64,000 bases of DNA from Thamnaconus septentrionalis. Lineage: Eukaryota; Chordata; Actinopteri; Tetraodontiformes; Monacanthidae. The position numbers and the translations under genes are program-made. The DNA lies in the NCBI GenBank assembly GCA_009823395.1, contig CM020514.1, positions 1,418,466-1,482,465 on the forward strand, read 5' to 3'. Below are positions 33,183 to 45,343 of this stretch, piece by piece (positions within the stretch are counted from its first letter, which is position 1; every line of letters starts with the position of its first letter). The notes beneath the pieces were generated by a model that saw only the letters and a list, made by a program, of their open reading frames with translations, did not search any database and was not told where the DNA came from.

Positions 33183-33850
33183 CAATCCATCAACTTTTAT
33201 TCGTACAGCGCTAAATCACATCCAAAGACATCTCATAGCGCTTTGTACAATCAGAGAAAAAACAGACTGGGCCCCCAAAGCAAGCAAAGGGCGACAGTGG
33301 CCAGGAAAAACTCCACTGTGGAATGAAACCTAGAGCAGATCCAGGCTCCAGAGGGCCGTCATCTGCCTATGACCAGTTGGGGTGAGAGGGAAATACAAAA
33401 ACATGTAGAGAGAGAGAGACAGAGAGAGGGATAGAAGTAGCCAGAGTGGCAGACAGGCCAGAGTTAGTTGCAGGGTTTACAACAAAGCTCTCACAATATA
33501 GATTTAGATATATAAGAATAAATAATTCAACTTTGTATATAAATAGATGTTGTGTCGTATACATCAAACCATTCTAAAATTTAAATAGGCTTAAATGTTG
33601 AGTGGTGGGGTGGTACAGCTGCTGTCTATGTAGAATGTGTTTGTCTGTGTTTGGGAGGGCAAGAATCCATAATGGCCCATGATCCGCCACTAAATCAAGT
33701 CCTAGGTCCCGATCCAGTAGCAAAGTTGGAGCGATGGCACCAAGACTCCCAGGACTGCACTGTCCAGCTCCCGGCGTCGTGGTCTTCACCTGCTGGAGAC
33801 ACGCAGAGACTGCGGCAGTATCACGCAAATAATGGGTAGTTCAGGTGTCC
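33183..33850. mobile_element. Dispersed teleost repeat ('GTACAGCGCTAAATCAC' family), long copy
   Basis: It begins 'tttattcgtacagcgctaaa' and contains 'gacagtggccaggaaaaact', 'aaacctagagcagatccagg' and 'catctgcctatgaccagttg'. This is a fish repeat I recognise but cannot place in a class. It ends near 'cagagactgcggcagtatca'. Further copies lie at 50344-50905 and 62868-62965. Confidence 0.7.
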
Positions 33851-34051
33851 CCCTGGTCTTGGGGGACAGTTTCCGGTCTGCAAATTTGAAAAAGGCATTG
33901 ATTATCTAACTGCGGGGCTCCAGAAGAGGAAGGTCTTAAAGCCACCACCCCACACCCCTGGTCTTGGGGACCGTTACACACACAAGGTAAAAATAAAATC
34001 AGTGGCAGACAGTGCAGCGCAGACCACTGTAGAGCAGTCGCGACCAGTATG

Positions 34052-34800
34052 TTTAGCGCCCCTAGTGGTAGAGATGACTAGTCCGTGCCAGACCAACTGG
34101 TCGCGACCAGCATCTTTAGCGCCCCTAGTGGTAGACACCACTGGTCTGTGCCAGACACCAACTGGTCACCACCAGCATCTTTAGCGCCCCTAGTGGTAGA
34201 CACCACTGGTCCGGGGCCAGACCAACTGGTCCCGACCAGCATCTTTAGCGCCCCTAGTGGTAGACACCACTGGTCCGTGCCAGACACCAACTGGTCGCGA
34301 CCAGCATCTTTAGCGCCCCTAGTGGTAGAGACCACTGGTCCGTGCTAGACCAACTGGTCCCGACCAGCATCTTTAGCGCCCCTAGTGGTAGACACCACTG
34401 GTCCGGGGCCAGACCAACTGGTCCCGACCAGCATCTTTAGCGCCCCTAGTGGTAGACACCACTGGTCCGTGCCAGACACCAACTGGTCGCGACCAGCATC
34501 TTTAGCGCCCCTAGTGGTAGAGACCACTGGTCCGTGCCAGACACCAACTGGTCCCGACCAGCAGCTTTAGCGCCCCTAGTGGTAGAGACCACTGGTCCGT
34601 GCCAGACACCAACTGGTCGCCACCAGCATCTTTAGCGCCCCTAGTGGTAGAGACCACTGGTCCGAGCCAGACACCAACTGGTCGCCACCAGCATCTTTAG
34701 CGCCCCTAGTAGTAGAGACCACTGGTCCGTGCCAGACACCAACTGGTCGCCACCAGTATCTTTAGCGCCCCTAGTGGTAGACACCACTGGTCCGTGCTTA
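34052..34800. repeat. Minisatellite, 12 copies of a 63-65 bp unit with internal palindromes
   Basis: The word TTTAGCGCCCCTAGT (one base differs in the last-but-one copy) recurs at 34052, 34115, 34180, 34244, 34309, 34372, 34436, 34501, 34566, 34631, 34696 and 34761. Unit lengths are 63, 65, 64, 65, 63, 64 and then 65 throughout. Many units contain a hairpin, AGTGGT-AGAC-ACCACT, and a palindrome, CTGGTCGCGACCAG (or the variant with CCC). A 64+65 pair at 34180-34308 reappears at 34372-34500, indicating duplication of blocks. No protein is implied. Confidence 0.95.
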
Positions 34801-35399
34801 AAATGTCTCGCAAAAATACAAAACAAAAACACAGTCAGTACAAAAAGTAAAATAAATTTCCGGGGACACGGAAGGCACAAAAAACGTCCAGGGACCTTCG
34901 GTCCGCCTTGCGGCTGTAACTCAGCCCGCGCTGGGTCCGTACGAAGCTGGATTAGCCGGTAAACAGCTGCTAAAGGGTGGAGCCTAAGTTGTTGACGCTA
35001 AGTGTTTAAATTGTGCCGGTTTTGTAAAGTTTGCTGTTTACTCTTCACTCCTGCACTGGCAAACCGAGGAAGTGAGGCTCAGCAGCGATGAAGAGTTTGA
35101 CCAATCACAGCGGAGTGGGCTGGGCTGGAGGCGTACATGGAGGAGGCCGGGGGTGGAGTGAAGTAAAACTGAGCCTTTTTCGTGGGATGCAGGAAATACG
35201 AGGAAGTGATGCAGCGACAGACACAGATCTACAAAGCTTTCAGTGCGGGGAATCGTGTGTCGCTGCTCTGGAGGGGCCAGAAATCAAATACAAAGGCCAG
35301 AAAATTAGTATAACAGGTCCCCTTTAAGTCTTCATTGATTTTTTTAAAATGACTTCCTTCTGTAGGTGTTCATATAATCTTGGCTAAATCAGCCTTGAA
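34801..35399. other. Unassigned stretch
   Basis: No exon or clear transposon structure. It contains a 'aacaggtcccctttaagtc' phrase near 35313 that I associate with fish repeats, without a class. Confidence 0.4.
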
Positions 35400-35740
35400 G
35401 TAAAGTCCACGTCAAACTCAGGTGAAAGGTCGTTGTTGCCACACACGCCTGTCAGTCATGCCTGCTGGGTTCAGTGTGCCCTCGGCTGGCACGCAGCTGA
35501 GGCACGTCTCCACCTGATTAGACACACCTGCATTCTCTCTGCCGTTACTGCGGCGTAGAAGCCCTGGTCCCACACTCACTCGTTGCCAGATTGTCCGCTA
35601 ACTTTGTTATGACTTTCCAGCGTTTCCTGTTATGCCTGCCTGCCCGCTCGACCTCAACCTCGACCTCGACCTGTTTTCTGCCGCTGACCTGCGCCCTGCG
35701 TTCCTCTCCTGGTAACCCGACCTCGCTTCTGCTCTGCCGC
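35400..35740 (+). mobile_element. Possible gypsy LTR remnant
   Basis: C/T-rich sequence with 'ctgctgggttcagtg', 'gttatgcctgcctgcc' and repeated 'gacctcgacctc' resembles the transcribed part of fish gypsy LTRs. Clear ends and a partner LTR are missing. Confidence 0.3.
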
Positions 35741-36640
35741 CGTCCCGGAGAACTTCCCGGACGATCACACTGGGGAAACCATTGCAACCGGCCTGAGAGA
35801 GGGGCTTGCCAGTTGGGATCTACAGGAAGAAAATCACGTCTGCATAACGACGGACAACGCATCGAATATGGTGCTGGCAGCACAGCTAAATGAATGGACC
35901 AGACTCCAGTGTTTTGGGTACGTAAATTAGTTTCGTAACGTACATGTGAGTGCGCGCATGTGTGCGTGCCATAGACTGTATGTGAGAGGGAGAGAGAGTT
36001 GGTAACCTTGTATCACACAAATCAAACTTAATAAATTACACTGTTTCTTTCTTTTCGTATTCCAGGATATGCACTAAAAGATGACAGAGTGTCACGAGCA
36101 ATAGGGCTGTGCAAGAAGGTGGTGGGCCACTTCTCCCATAGTTGGAAGAAGAAGGCAGCAATGACTGAAGTACAGAAGGAACTCAAGCTTCCTGAGCACA
36201 GCCTCATTACCGAATTCCCCACAAGATGGGGATGAAAGGAAAATACGATTGCCAGTGTGCTAGAGCAAATTGAAGCCATATCTCAGGTTTTGTCAGGAGA
36301 CCGATATGCACTCTTCCTCATCCCAACCTGGCAGGATATTGAAGTGTTGGGAGTCACTTCACAAGGCACCGCATCCTCTCCAGGACTTTACAGATGCTCT
36401 CTCTGGAGAGAAGTATGTGAGCATCTTCTACCTCAAACCAGTTCTACACCTTCTGGCCACATCAGTCCTGGCTGAAGATCAAGAGGACACTGACCTGACT
36501 AGGTCATTTAAAACTAAGATCCTAAAATACCTCAATTAAAAATACAATAACCCCATCGCACAGGAGCTTTTGGATGTGGCAGCCTTCCTCGACCCCAGAT
36601 TTAAAACTCAGTATATCACCACCTACCATTAAGACCCGAC
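35741..36640 (+). pseudogene. hAT-superfamily (ZBED-like) transposase pseudogene
   Basis: Readable pieces in order: HTGETIATGLREGLASWDL and CITTDNASNMVLAA (the TDNASNM core); after an apparent intron (GTACGT at 35920 to TTCCAG at 36065) ALKDDRVSRAIGLCKKVVGH and LITEFPTRWG; then DFTDALSGEKYVSIFYLKPV and ELLDVAAFLDPRFK. These are the typical blocks of ZBED-type hAT transposases. Stops follow FPTRWG and near 36536, and there is a frame change near 36340. BED finger and dimerisation tail were not found. It is inactive. Confidence 0.8.
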
Positions 36641-38442
36641 TTAAGACTGAAATGCTGGAGCCAGCAGGGCCGTGCGCATTCCCAGGTTAGTAATAACTAT
36701 GCATCTATGTTATCACAAACACACTATGATAATTGATTAACTTCAGTACTGATTGCTGTTTTTTTCCTGTAGTGGAGGGAGGATGATTGTTTAATCTAAC
36801 CGATCAAACTCCCTAAGGAATGAAACCAAATATATAAATATGGATTTAACATGCAGTTCTCACTCTGACCGCTAGAGGGACTCCGAGGGGGTAGGGGAGG
36901 ACATGTGGCGCCATCCACTACTCCCACGAACGGACCGACTCGGGACAGAGGAACGAATATTTGATATGAATTTTACGGAGCACCACTTGCTCTTGATTGT
37001 CAGTGTGAGCAAGAAACACTAGAATCAGCCTCAATACCGTTTCACCTTAACGGTGAGTTCTTGGCCGGTACGCAGGGATTTGAACCACACTTTAATAACC
37101 CAGCCAAACAACGACGTCAGGTTCAATACACATTTATTATAACAGTATGACATAAAATGACCACGAAAACACCACCAGCAACGAAGGGTATCTGTGCGTG
37201 TTGTGTGAGCGTGTGGGTGTGCGTGTGTGTGTGGGAACGGACACTAAACTGAGACCTAAAGTAGCAAAATAAAAGGAAAGACAAATTATGACCTATCGGG
37301 CTGTTAGAACAGCCCACCAAACTGTTTACGGGCTTTAGAACTTAAGACCAAATTTATTTTGATGCATACCAGACTTCAGAACAAAAGCGAGTGACGAGGC
37401 TTACGTTGGATGAGCGTCGGCCCGCAGGGGATTGGGAGATCGCCGCGTGATGGTCCTCCAAGGTGGTCCTGGGAGATCGTACCGGACCGTTCGGGTCCGG
37501 CAGCGCGCAGGGAGCTCAGATGGACACACCAAGCTCAGACGCTGAAAGCCCGTTCTGCTCTTGTCTGGTAGATGTCTTCACTGGCAGTTCAGCATCGACG
37601 TGCGCTCTTCTTTGCATAATCCGAGATAATTGCGGTCATCAAACGAACTACTCGGTTACTTCGAAGGCAAAACGTTGGGCCAATTAAAAAAAAAAAAACA
37701 GGAAAAATTAGAAATCGGTCTCGAGATCGTGGAAGGGAAAAAGTTGGAAAGGTAAAAATTAAAATGAAAGTAGCGATCTCGGAGTGAGTCTCAGTTCCGT
37801 CAGCTGCCGCCTAAAATACGCAAAAATGGACTTGATGCCGACACCAAAAACGAACAATCAAGACAAAAACAAACTAAGTATCAGAGGGAAAACAAACGAA
37901 AACAAGGCCTTTACAAAACGAGGGATGAGAAATTTCTGAGCAGCAGAGTGACATTCATTAGCTGAAAGTTTCGGGACGGGGGCAGTATCCCGCTCTCTGA
38001 GAGCCAATGAGAAGGCTGTTAAGACCCTAAAACTGGTAGGTCCGCCTACGCTAGTTGTGTATGATGAATATGTATGTAGTGTAGATTTCGTTGCTGACAA
38101 ATCAATAAACCAATAAAACCGACAATGAACAAGAACAGGATGAATAAACACAATCACGTAGTCCCTTTTGCGAACTGGGACAACATTAAGACAAAGGAAG
38201 AACAAAAAAGAAACAACTAAGCAGCTAGAAATGACATTACATTTATACAAGCATATTGAGCCGTCTTAATTATAAAGTATCACATATATCCAAACATATG
38301 AAAGCCTAATCTAAACACACATACCTGAAAACGAGATTTTAATCAAACAGGGTAACAGAAGGTATAAATAAACATTTCTTTTACTTTTTGAGTGATCAAC
38401 GTGTCTGCCTTCTTGCCAGCATCTCTGATCTAGTGGGGTCTG
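36641..38442. other. Unassigned, possibly LTR-derived, AT-rich segment
   Basis: There is no long frame with family resemblance. The stretch 37060-38400 contains minus-strand-like promoter and poly(A) words and a (GT)n run near 37200, which suggests a retroelement LTR or untranslated region. No paired ends were found. Confidence 0.3.
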
Positions 38443-40895
38443 TTAGTGTTGGTTCTCGTTGACTCTGGAGCTGATGATAACTTTATTGATAGAGAGTTCG
38501 TCTGGTCTATAAACTGTCCCCTGACATCTGTTAACTGCCCTCAGCCTGTTAAGGCCATCAACAACTCCCTCCTCGAAACTGTTACCCATCAGACAGCCAC
38601 TCTCTCACTTACCGTTTCCAGCAATCACAGAGAGCACATCACATTCTTAGTCATTTCCTCACCATCTTCCCCTGTTGTGTTAGGGTTACCCTGGCTGAAG
38701 CTTCACAATCCATACATTGATTGGTCGTCCCCATTGTCAGTTGGAGCACCTTTTGCCACTCTCACTGCCTCCGTTCTGCTGTCCCTGTGTCTCACTCCTC
38801 ACCCTCCTCGCTCTCACCGCCTGATCTGTCCTCAGTCCCTGTGGAATACCATGACTTGGGGAGGTCTTTAGTAAGGATCGGGCCTTGTCCCTTCCCCCTT
38901 ATCGACCTTATGACTGTGCCATTAACCTGATCCCTGGTTCAACACTGCCTTCTAGCCGTCTGTACAACCTGTCACGCCCGGAGAGAGAGGCCATGGAAGA
39001 GTACATTTGTAACACCCTGGCAGCTGGCCTCATCCGACCATCCTCCTCTCCTATTGGGGCAGGTTTTTTCTTTGTGGCCAAGAAAGATAAGACCCTGCAC
39101 CCTTACATTGACTATCGTGGTCTCAATGACATCACAGGGAGAAACCGCTACCCTCTACCACTCATAGACCCCTCTTTTGAACCCCTCAATCTGGCTACCG
39201 TCTTCACCAGGCTACATTTTAGCTATGGGGTCAGCTTGAACCAGATCCTGCCAAGAGAGGCGGTGGTAGGCTGGTCTCAGCCCACCACTTGAAAGCAACT
39301 GCAACAGTTCTTGGGCTTCGCCAACTTTTACCAGAGGTTCATCACAGACTACAGTAAGGTGGCGGTTCCCCTGACCCGGCTCACCTCCACTTTGTCTGGA
39401 CTCCTGAGGCCGACACTGCATTTCGCCATCTGAAGGAGCCGTTTTCTTCAGCTCCGGTGTTGACCCACCCTGACTCTAAGCTCCAGTTCATCGTCGAAGT
39501 TGACGCCTCTAGCACAGGCATTGGAGCCGTGCTTTCCCAGAGAAGTCCCAAAGACCAGAAGGTACATCCCTGTGCCTTCTTCTCCAGGAAGTTGTCCCCA
39601 GCGGAGAAGAACTACGATGTCGGGAACCGTGAACTGTTGGCTGTGGTGGCTGCGTTGCAGGAGTGGAGGCACTGGTTGGAGGGTTCAGAGGTACCATTCC
39701 TGGTACTCACCGATCACGGGAATCTTTGTATCTCCAGTCAGCCAAGCGGCTCAACTCCCGTCAGGCCAGGTGGGCATTATTTTTGGGACGCTTTAATTTT
39801 CTTATCTTATCGCCCAGGTTCCCGCAACACCAAGCCGGATGCGCTATCTCGTATACACGAACCATCACAGGAGAAGGGGGAACCTGAGACAATCATTCTT
39901 GCTTCTTGCTTCATCCGGTCAGCAGTCTGGGATATTGAAGGGGTGGTCCTTGGAGCACAACAGCAAGATCCAGATCCAGGTTCAGGCCCCAAGAACCGTT
40001 TATTTGTTCCTGCTGGAGTGAGGGCCCAGGTCCTACAATGGGGTCACTCTTCAAAACTCACCTGCCATCCTGGAGTCAACCGAACTCTTCGATTCCTCCA
40101 GCAACACTTCTGGTGGCCTGGAATGGGGCAGGATGTCAGGGAGTTTGTCGCTGCTTGCTCTGTGTGTTGCAGTGGGAAGGCATCCCAAAGACCTCCTGCT
40201 GGTCTCCTCCAACCTCTCCCGGTTCCCGGATGGCCCTGGTCCCACATCGCTGTCGACTTCGTCATGGGTCTGCCACCCTCGGAAGGTAACACCGTCATCT
40301 TGACTGTTGTGGACAGGTTTTCTAAGATGGTTCACTTCATCCCTCTCCCCAAACTACCATCTGCGATGGAAACCGCTAGCCACCTGGCGGCTCACGTCTT
40401 CCGTCTCCATGGTTTGCCCACAGACATTGTCTCTGACCGTGGCCCCCAATTCACTTCCCGCGTCTGGCTGGCCTTCTGTAAGGCCATAGGACCCTCGGCC
40501 AGCCTGTCTTCTGGTTTTCACCCACAGACTAATGGACAAACTGAGAGAGCCAACCAGGATCTGGAATCTGCTCTCCGCTGTGTGTCTGCCCGTCATCCTG
40601 CCTCCTGGTCTACTCATCTGCTTTGGGTGGAATACGCCCACAACTCCCTCACTTCTGCTGCTACAGGTATGTCGCCATTCATGGTTGTTTATGGATACCA
40701 GCCACCATTCTTTCCATCCCAGGAACAGAGTGTTGCAGTGTCCTCGGTGAAGGACCACCTACGCCGTTTTCATTGAGTATGGAGGTATGCGAGGTCGGGG
40801 AGAAGTTGACTGGGAGGGTTATGCCCAGAGGACCGTTCCTGGTGGGGCACCAAGCCTGGTGGGGCACCAAGTGGTGCCCCTTGGGGGGCGATAAC
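38443..40895 (+). pseudogene. Ty3/gypsy element (chromodomain type), pol remnant
   Basis: In order: aspartic protease (LVLVDSGADDNFID, 38443); N-terminal reverse transcriptase ([16 protein letters not shown], 39090); an internal deletion that removes the YxDD active-site region near 39215; RT connection ([12 protein letters not shown]); RNase H ([15 protein letters not shown], 39497); integrase zinc finger (H, H, C, C near 40045-40165); and integrase core residues in [17 protein letters not shown] and [13 protein letters not shown] broken chromodomain (VDWEGYAQ, about 40807) closes it. Several stops and frame shifts are present and gag and the 5' LTR are missing. Loss of the RT active site means it cannot transpose alone. 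Confidence 0.9.
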
Positions 40896-41421
40896 TGTTA
40901 TATTTCCTGATTCTGCCTTTATTTTGTGTTTCTTGACCTACTTCCTGCTTTGAGTCTTTCCCTTTTCTCCCCAGGGCTGGCACGGTGCAGCTGAGGCAGG
41001 TTCTGCTGAATAGGACCAGCTGCAGACAATCCCAATCAGCAGCAGCAGCATATAGGTCCGGCAGTCCTCCTCCTCCGTGCCAGAACGTCTCGTTGCCGCT
41101 CCCGAGAGTCACTGCCCTGCATGCCGTGTATTTATACTCCCCTTCCAAGTGCCTTTGCTGCCTTTTTTTCCGTTTTAGTCTCTGCCTAGCCAGCCTAGCG
41201 ATTTTTTTTTTTTTTTTTTCCCCTGCCGTTTGCAGCGTCCTACCTTTGGTAGTGATTTTGTTTTCGTTTTCTGTGACCTTGTTCCTGGAGGATCCAGCGG
41301 TTTTTGTTTTTTTCAGTCCAGCTGTCAGTCCTGCGAGGTTGTTGGTAATAAAAGACACCTTTTTTCTACCTCCTAAGACTTGTGTCCGTGCCTGAGTCCA
41401 GACCTCATTCCAAGCCTAACA
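40896..41421 (+). mobile_element. 3' LTR of the gypsy element at 38443
   Basis: It starts TGTTATATTTCC and ends CCTAACA, so the termini TGTTA/TAACA are inverted. It is preceded by a purine-rich tract (TTGGGGGGCGATAAC). Inside it are TATA-like 'gtatttatactcc' (41128) and AATAAA (41348). Length 526 bp. No matching 5' LTR lies in the window. Confidence 0.8.
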
Positions 41422-41703
41422 ACATGACCTGAAATGTTCACAAAATAAAGCACAAGTTGATAGTGCAACATCTGTTTGTTTAGGAGGGGGGGATACAATT
41501 TATAGCAGCCCGTCTGTACAGTCTGATATAATAAGTCCCCCCATCTCCCGGGAAGTACGTACTTGGTCGGCGCCCCACCTCCCGGCATCATCATTATAAA
41601 GTTACAAACCAGAAGTGAAAACAAATCATTTTTGTTTGACTCTTTTATTAGGATGCTAATACATTTTATTACGCATTAGCGTATTTTGTCCATGGAGCAG
41701 CGG

Positions 41704-42030
41704 TCAAAGTTTCCCACATGTGAGATTAAATGTGCGACGTTGCATCTGAAAATTTGCCAGCCACTGTTGGTCCGAAAATGAAATCATCACCACTCTGTCC
41801 CACCAGTCGTTACTCCTCGTTCGGACCCATACGCATCTTTCTGGTTCTGCGGCTATCAGAGCCGAGACAAATGCTGCAGCCCTCTTTCTTCTCCATGCTG
41901 CTCTTCTCTTTAGTCGGCGCTCTAAGACCATTAACCGGCTTTGTCCACGACATCCGATAACACGGACGAGCTGCAGTAGAATTAAAACGAGTGACTTATA
42001 CATGTTGATCCACTTTTGGGTTGCCCGAAA
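41704..42030 (-). pseudogene. PIF/Harbinger transposase, N-terminal fragment
   Basis: The minus strand reads DWWDRVVMISFSDQQWLANF followed by QMQRRTFNLTCGKL, then a stop. This is the conserved start of Harbinger transposases (HARBI1-like). The DDE catalytic part is absent. It lies about 1.25 kb from the Harbinger-like Myb element at 43280, on the opposite strand. Confidence 0.75.
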
Positions 42031-42403
42031 CAGTGAGAATTGTCTTGCTGTAGTCCGCAAACAGGAAGTTGATTCTTATTCGTTTTCAGGGAAAACCAGC
42101 CATGGTTTTGCGCTTTACTGCCCCCAGTGGTTAAAAAAAAAACTAGCATTTATCTCTTCAAACGGAAAATCATGCATGTGTGCATTTGCATATGTTGTGC
42201 TGGGCGGGGTGTAATGTGATCACAAGTGGCACGCTTGAAACGCATGTTAATGCTAAGTGCGAACAGATGCTTCGAGATGCGTTCTTCGTGATCCAATCCC
42301 CAAAAACGGTTACAAGTGACCAAGTGCAAACAGGGCCTTTGATTAGGATGGGTTGTGACACATTGTGTTTTAATCTAAAAAACTAGACCTCAGAAACACT
42401 ATC

Positions 42404-43169
42404 TGTTACGTCCCCGGCTCGCAGGGGAAAATGGAAGCAACACAAAATTCAAGGTGTGAAGGTAAAGTAAATTTTTATTGTGCCCTGGTTAGGAAAAATA
42501 AAGGGCCAACGAAAACCAAACAAAACTGAACTGAGGGAGAGGGCCAATGGTTGCTGGTTAAATCAAAAACTGAATATAACATAAAGATGACTCTATGAGC
42601 TATAAGTGCTGTTCTAAAAATAAGGTTACGGAACAGAAAGAGAAAGCAAAAGGCTGTCTAGCAAAACAAAACTACAGCAACCAGCACCCCTATACATGAA
42701 CTTAAGCTATGGTGTAAAAACAAACAGATCTGTATATTAAAACTTAAATCCTAGGCCACACCCCACAGTTCTAACGAAACAAAACTAAGGGCCAGGTACC
42801 ACAGTGCGACAAAAGGCACAGAGTTCTGCAAGGGCTTCTGTACAGACGTAAGTGCAACAACACAGGTCGAGCGTTCCTCCTCAGCCGGCAGCCACCGGCA
42901 GAACAAGTGGCTTGGCTTCTTGTACTCTTGGACAAATGGAGGCCGAGTGGAGCGGGTGTCCCGCACCAATGAGGAGTCAGGTGCTGGGAAGGTGTTTCCT
43001 GATTGGAGAGCCGATCCTCCTCAGCGCTGCACCAATCGGAGGAGAGGAGAGGCGAAGCAGTGCCTCCAAGGCCAGGTATCTGGACAGGTAGGTCTCTTGG
43101 AACAGAAGAGGAAAGAGCAAAACAAACAAAAGCAATGAGCAATGATGAGTGACCCCTGCACATGCCACA
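42404..43169 (-). mobile_element. Probable solo LTR, 766 bp
   Basis: It starts TGTTACGTCCCCGG and ends GCACATGCCACA (TGT...ACA). The flanks are ctatc (42399-42403) and gtatc (43170-43174), a 5-bp duplication with one mismatch. The termini suggest minus orientation. No internal retroelement genes and no second LTR adjoin it, so recombination to a solo LTR is likely. Confidence 0.7.
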
Positions 43170-43279
43170 GTATCGAATGCACTGTTAAAATAAATCAAAT
43201 GAAGAATAACAACAACAACACATACATACATAATACATATATTTGTGAAAAATTCAGATGTACACACCAGAGGAACTAA

Positions 43280-45032
43280 TGGACGTTCTCATAGACTCGC
43301 CACGTTGCAGTTGTAGGGCGTTACCGCTACACGGTTGTAGGGGGTGCCGTTTTGGTACCTCAAGCGCTCAGGGTCCAAGCGAGACGAGGCGAGTTTAGTG
43401 GTGACGTAGCAACGAACAGGGCATTGATTGGCTCATATTTTCTGACGAAAGGTGAGAGCGACTCTCCGAGAAAACCAAACCGCCATTTCTTTTTGGTAAC
43501 GGTTGTAGTGGGTTGCCTGCGTTTTTTGAAGAAGATGGCAGAGCGTTTTTTACCATGGACAAATTCCGAAGTCCAGACTTTTTTTTTTATCAATTGTAGC
43601 GGAAGAAAAAATCCAGCGGGAACTGGACGGGGCAGTCCGAAATGTAAAGGTTTACATCGACATCTCCCGGCAAATGGAGCTGCACGGGTACACAAGGACA
43701 CCAAAACAATGCAGAGAAAAATAAAAAAAAACTGAAAAGTGATGACAGAAAAATAAAAGATACCAATGGGCGAAGTGGGGCAGGGCGGACAATTTGGAAG
43801 TGGTTTGACGACATGGACGCCATTTACGGCCACAGGCCAGCGAGCCAAGGGAGGGAGAGCACCCTGGACACGGCCATATCAGCCCTGGCTGAACCGACGG
43901 ACGATGGTGAGTCTTTTTTTTTCTTTCAAAAACGTAGTTTCTTTCATCTGGAAAAAAAACCCAGCGCCTATCGTGTTTTAACTTGAATCAGTCGACACAT
44001 CTTTTGTTCCGCTTTATGGCAACGTTCACTCGGCTAACGACGACCGGAGTTAATACACCGCTAGAGTGAATCTCTGTTACGTGCTTTTTTTTTTTTTCAA
44101 ATCAAGGTTGTTATATCTTTTCCATGTCTTTTTCCAGACCTCGAGGTTTCTGCCCTCTCGGTCAGTGGATCCAGAGCTCAACTCCCTTCCACCGCCCAGA
44201 GACATCCCAACCCCACTGTCGCGGACATCAACGCCAACTCCTTCCCAGCGCTCCGTCTCAGGTACATTTGACCGTGAATACAAGTAGCTACTAATGTTGT
44301 ACAAAAACATTTATATGTGCGTACATTTTTTTGAAATCCGCTATTTTAATACATGTTTTTCTGTCTTTTAGGGAGGGGCAGGCGAACCGAGCATGCTGAC
44401 GTCGCGGGTGTGTTGACGCACATTATTGGCAACGACGAGCGACAAATGGTGCAGCGCTCGGAGCAAGTCGAGTCGCTCCTGCGTGAGGCGTGGGAGGCTC
44501 GACAATCGGAGGAGGCCTTCAGGCGAGAAGAAATGGATCTTCGTCGGGAGGACATGGCGAACACTGCGTTATTTAACAACGCCTTCCTAGGCTTATTAGG
44601 GCAGCTTGTACAGGCCATTTCTCAGAAATGGGAAGCTCCAGTTTGGCCGTGTTATGTCTGTTCTTCTTGTTTTTTAAATAAATGCTATTTTCCCATTATA
44701 CCTGTTCGGGTTTACTTTTGGTGAAAATATAAAGGTTGAAGTACACACTGCGTTCCAAATTATTATGCAAATAAGAGTCTTTCCTGTCTTTCCTCAATTC
44801 TTCGACTTTCGTCCCCTTTTTTTTTGTTAAAAAGCAACCACAGACCGGGCAGCAGGTACAAAACCACCTCTACCTTGTCCATTGCTTCGCTGTTGTGTGT
44901 CGAAGAAATGACGTTGACGAAAACATTGTCCCGCTTTACCGCGTCGACTCCGCCCACGGTCTCGTGATCCGGGGGCCAATGAGAACACAATCTAACCGTG
45001 GCGAGGCGAGGCAAGGCTATGAGAACACGCCC
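43280..45032. mobile_element. Harbinger-like element carrying only the Myb/SANT gene
   Basis: The left end TGGACGTTCTCATAG and the right end (inverse GGGCGTGTTCTCATAG) are imperfect inverted repeats, and both continue to CGCCACG. TAA flanks both sides (43277-43279 and 45033-45035), matching the 3-bp TWA target of Harbinger. Inside is the three-exon Myb-like gene. The DDE transposase gene that normally accompanies it is missing. Confidence 0.65.
43535..44724 (+). pseudogene. Myb/SANT-like DNA-binding gene of a Harbinger element
   Basis: Three exons with GT-AG borders: 43535-43906, 44138-44261 and 44372 to about 44724. Exon 1 encodes a SANT-like domain: MAERFLPWTNSEVQTF, then RELDGAVRNVKVYIDISRQM (after a frame change at the T run, about 43579), then GYTRTPKQCREKIKK (broken again at the A run, about 43722), then KDTNGRSGA and WKWFDDMDAIYGHRPA. 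Exon 3 encodes a helical, charged segment (ERQMVQRSEQVESLL, EAFRREEMDLRRE). In Harbinger this protein assists transposase binding and nuclear import. Both frame breaks are at homopolymers, so they could be sequencing errors. An AATAAA lies at 44679. Confidence 0.75.
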
Positions 45033-45343
45033 TAAGAGCCAAATTGAGGTGTCCCTTTGGTCCTTCAAACATATCTGACTCTGCCAATGATTCCATCAGC
45101 AGATGTAGAAACTCTCAGCGAGGACCACCGCCAAGGTCCACAGCCTCTTCTGTGGTTCCCCTGTCATCAGAAAACTTTATGGACATCATCTTATTTGGGT
45201 CATAGGAAAGCCGTCTGAACCCCCTTATTGCTCCATCGAGGACTACAGAACGATTGACGTTGAACTTGCACACTTGCAGGTTATCATTTTTTCACCGAGT
45301 TCACTCAGAATTTTCGCAATGGGGATGTGTTCTTTTGGCTGCC

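Noticed and set aside
34002..34570. Regular repeats resembling a CRISPR array, with open frames on both strands
   Set aside because: Repeats are contiguous 63-65 bp units without unique spacers, in eukaryotic DNA. It is a minisatellite.
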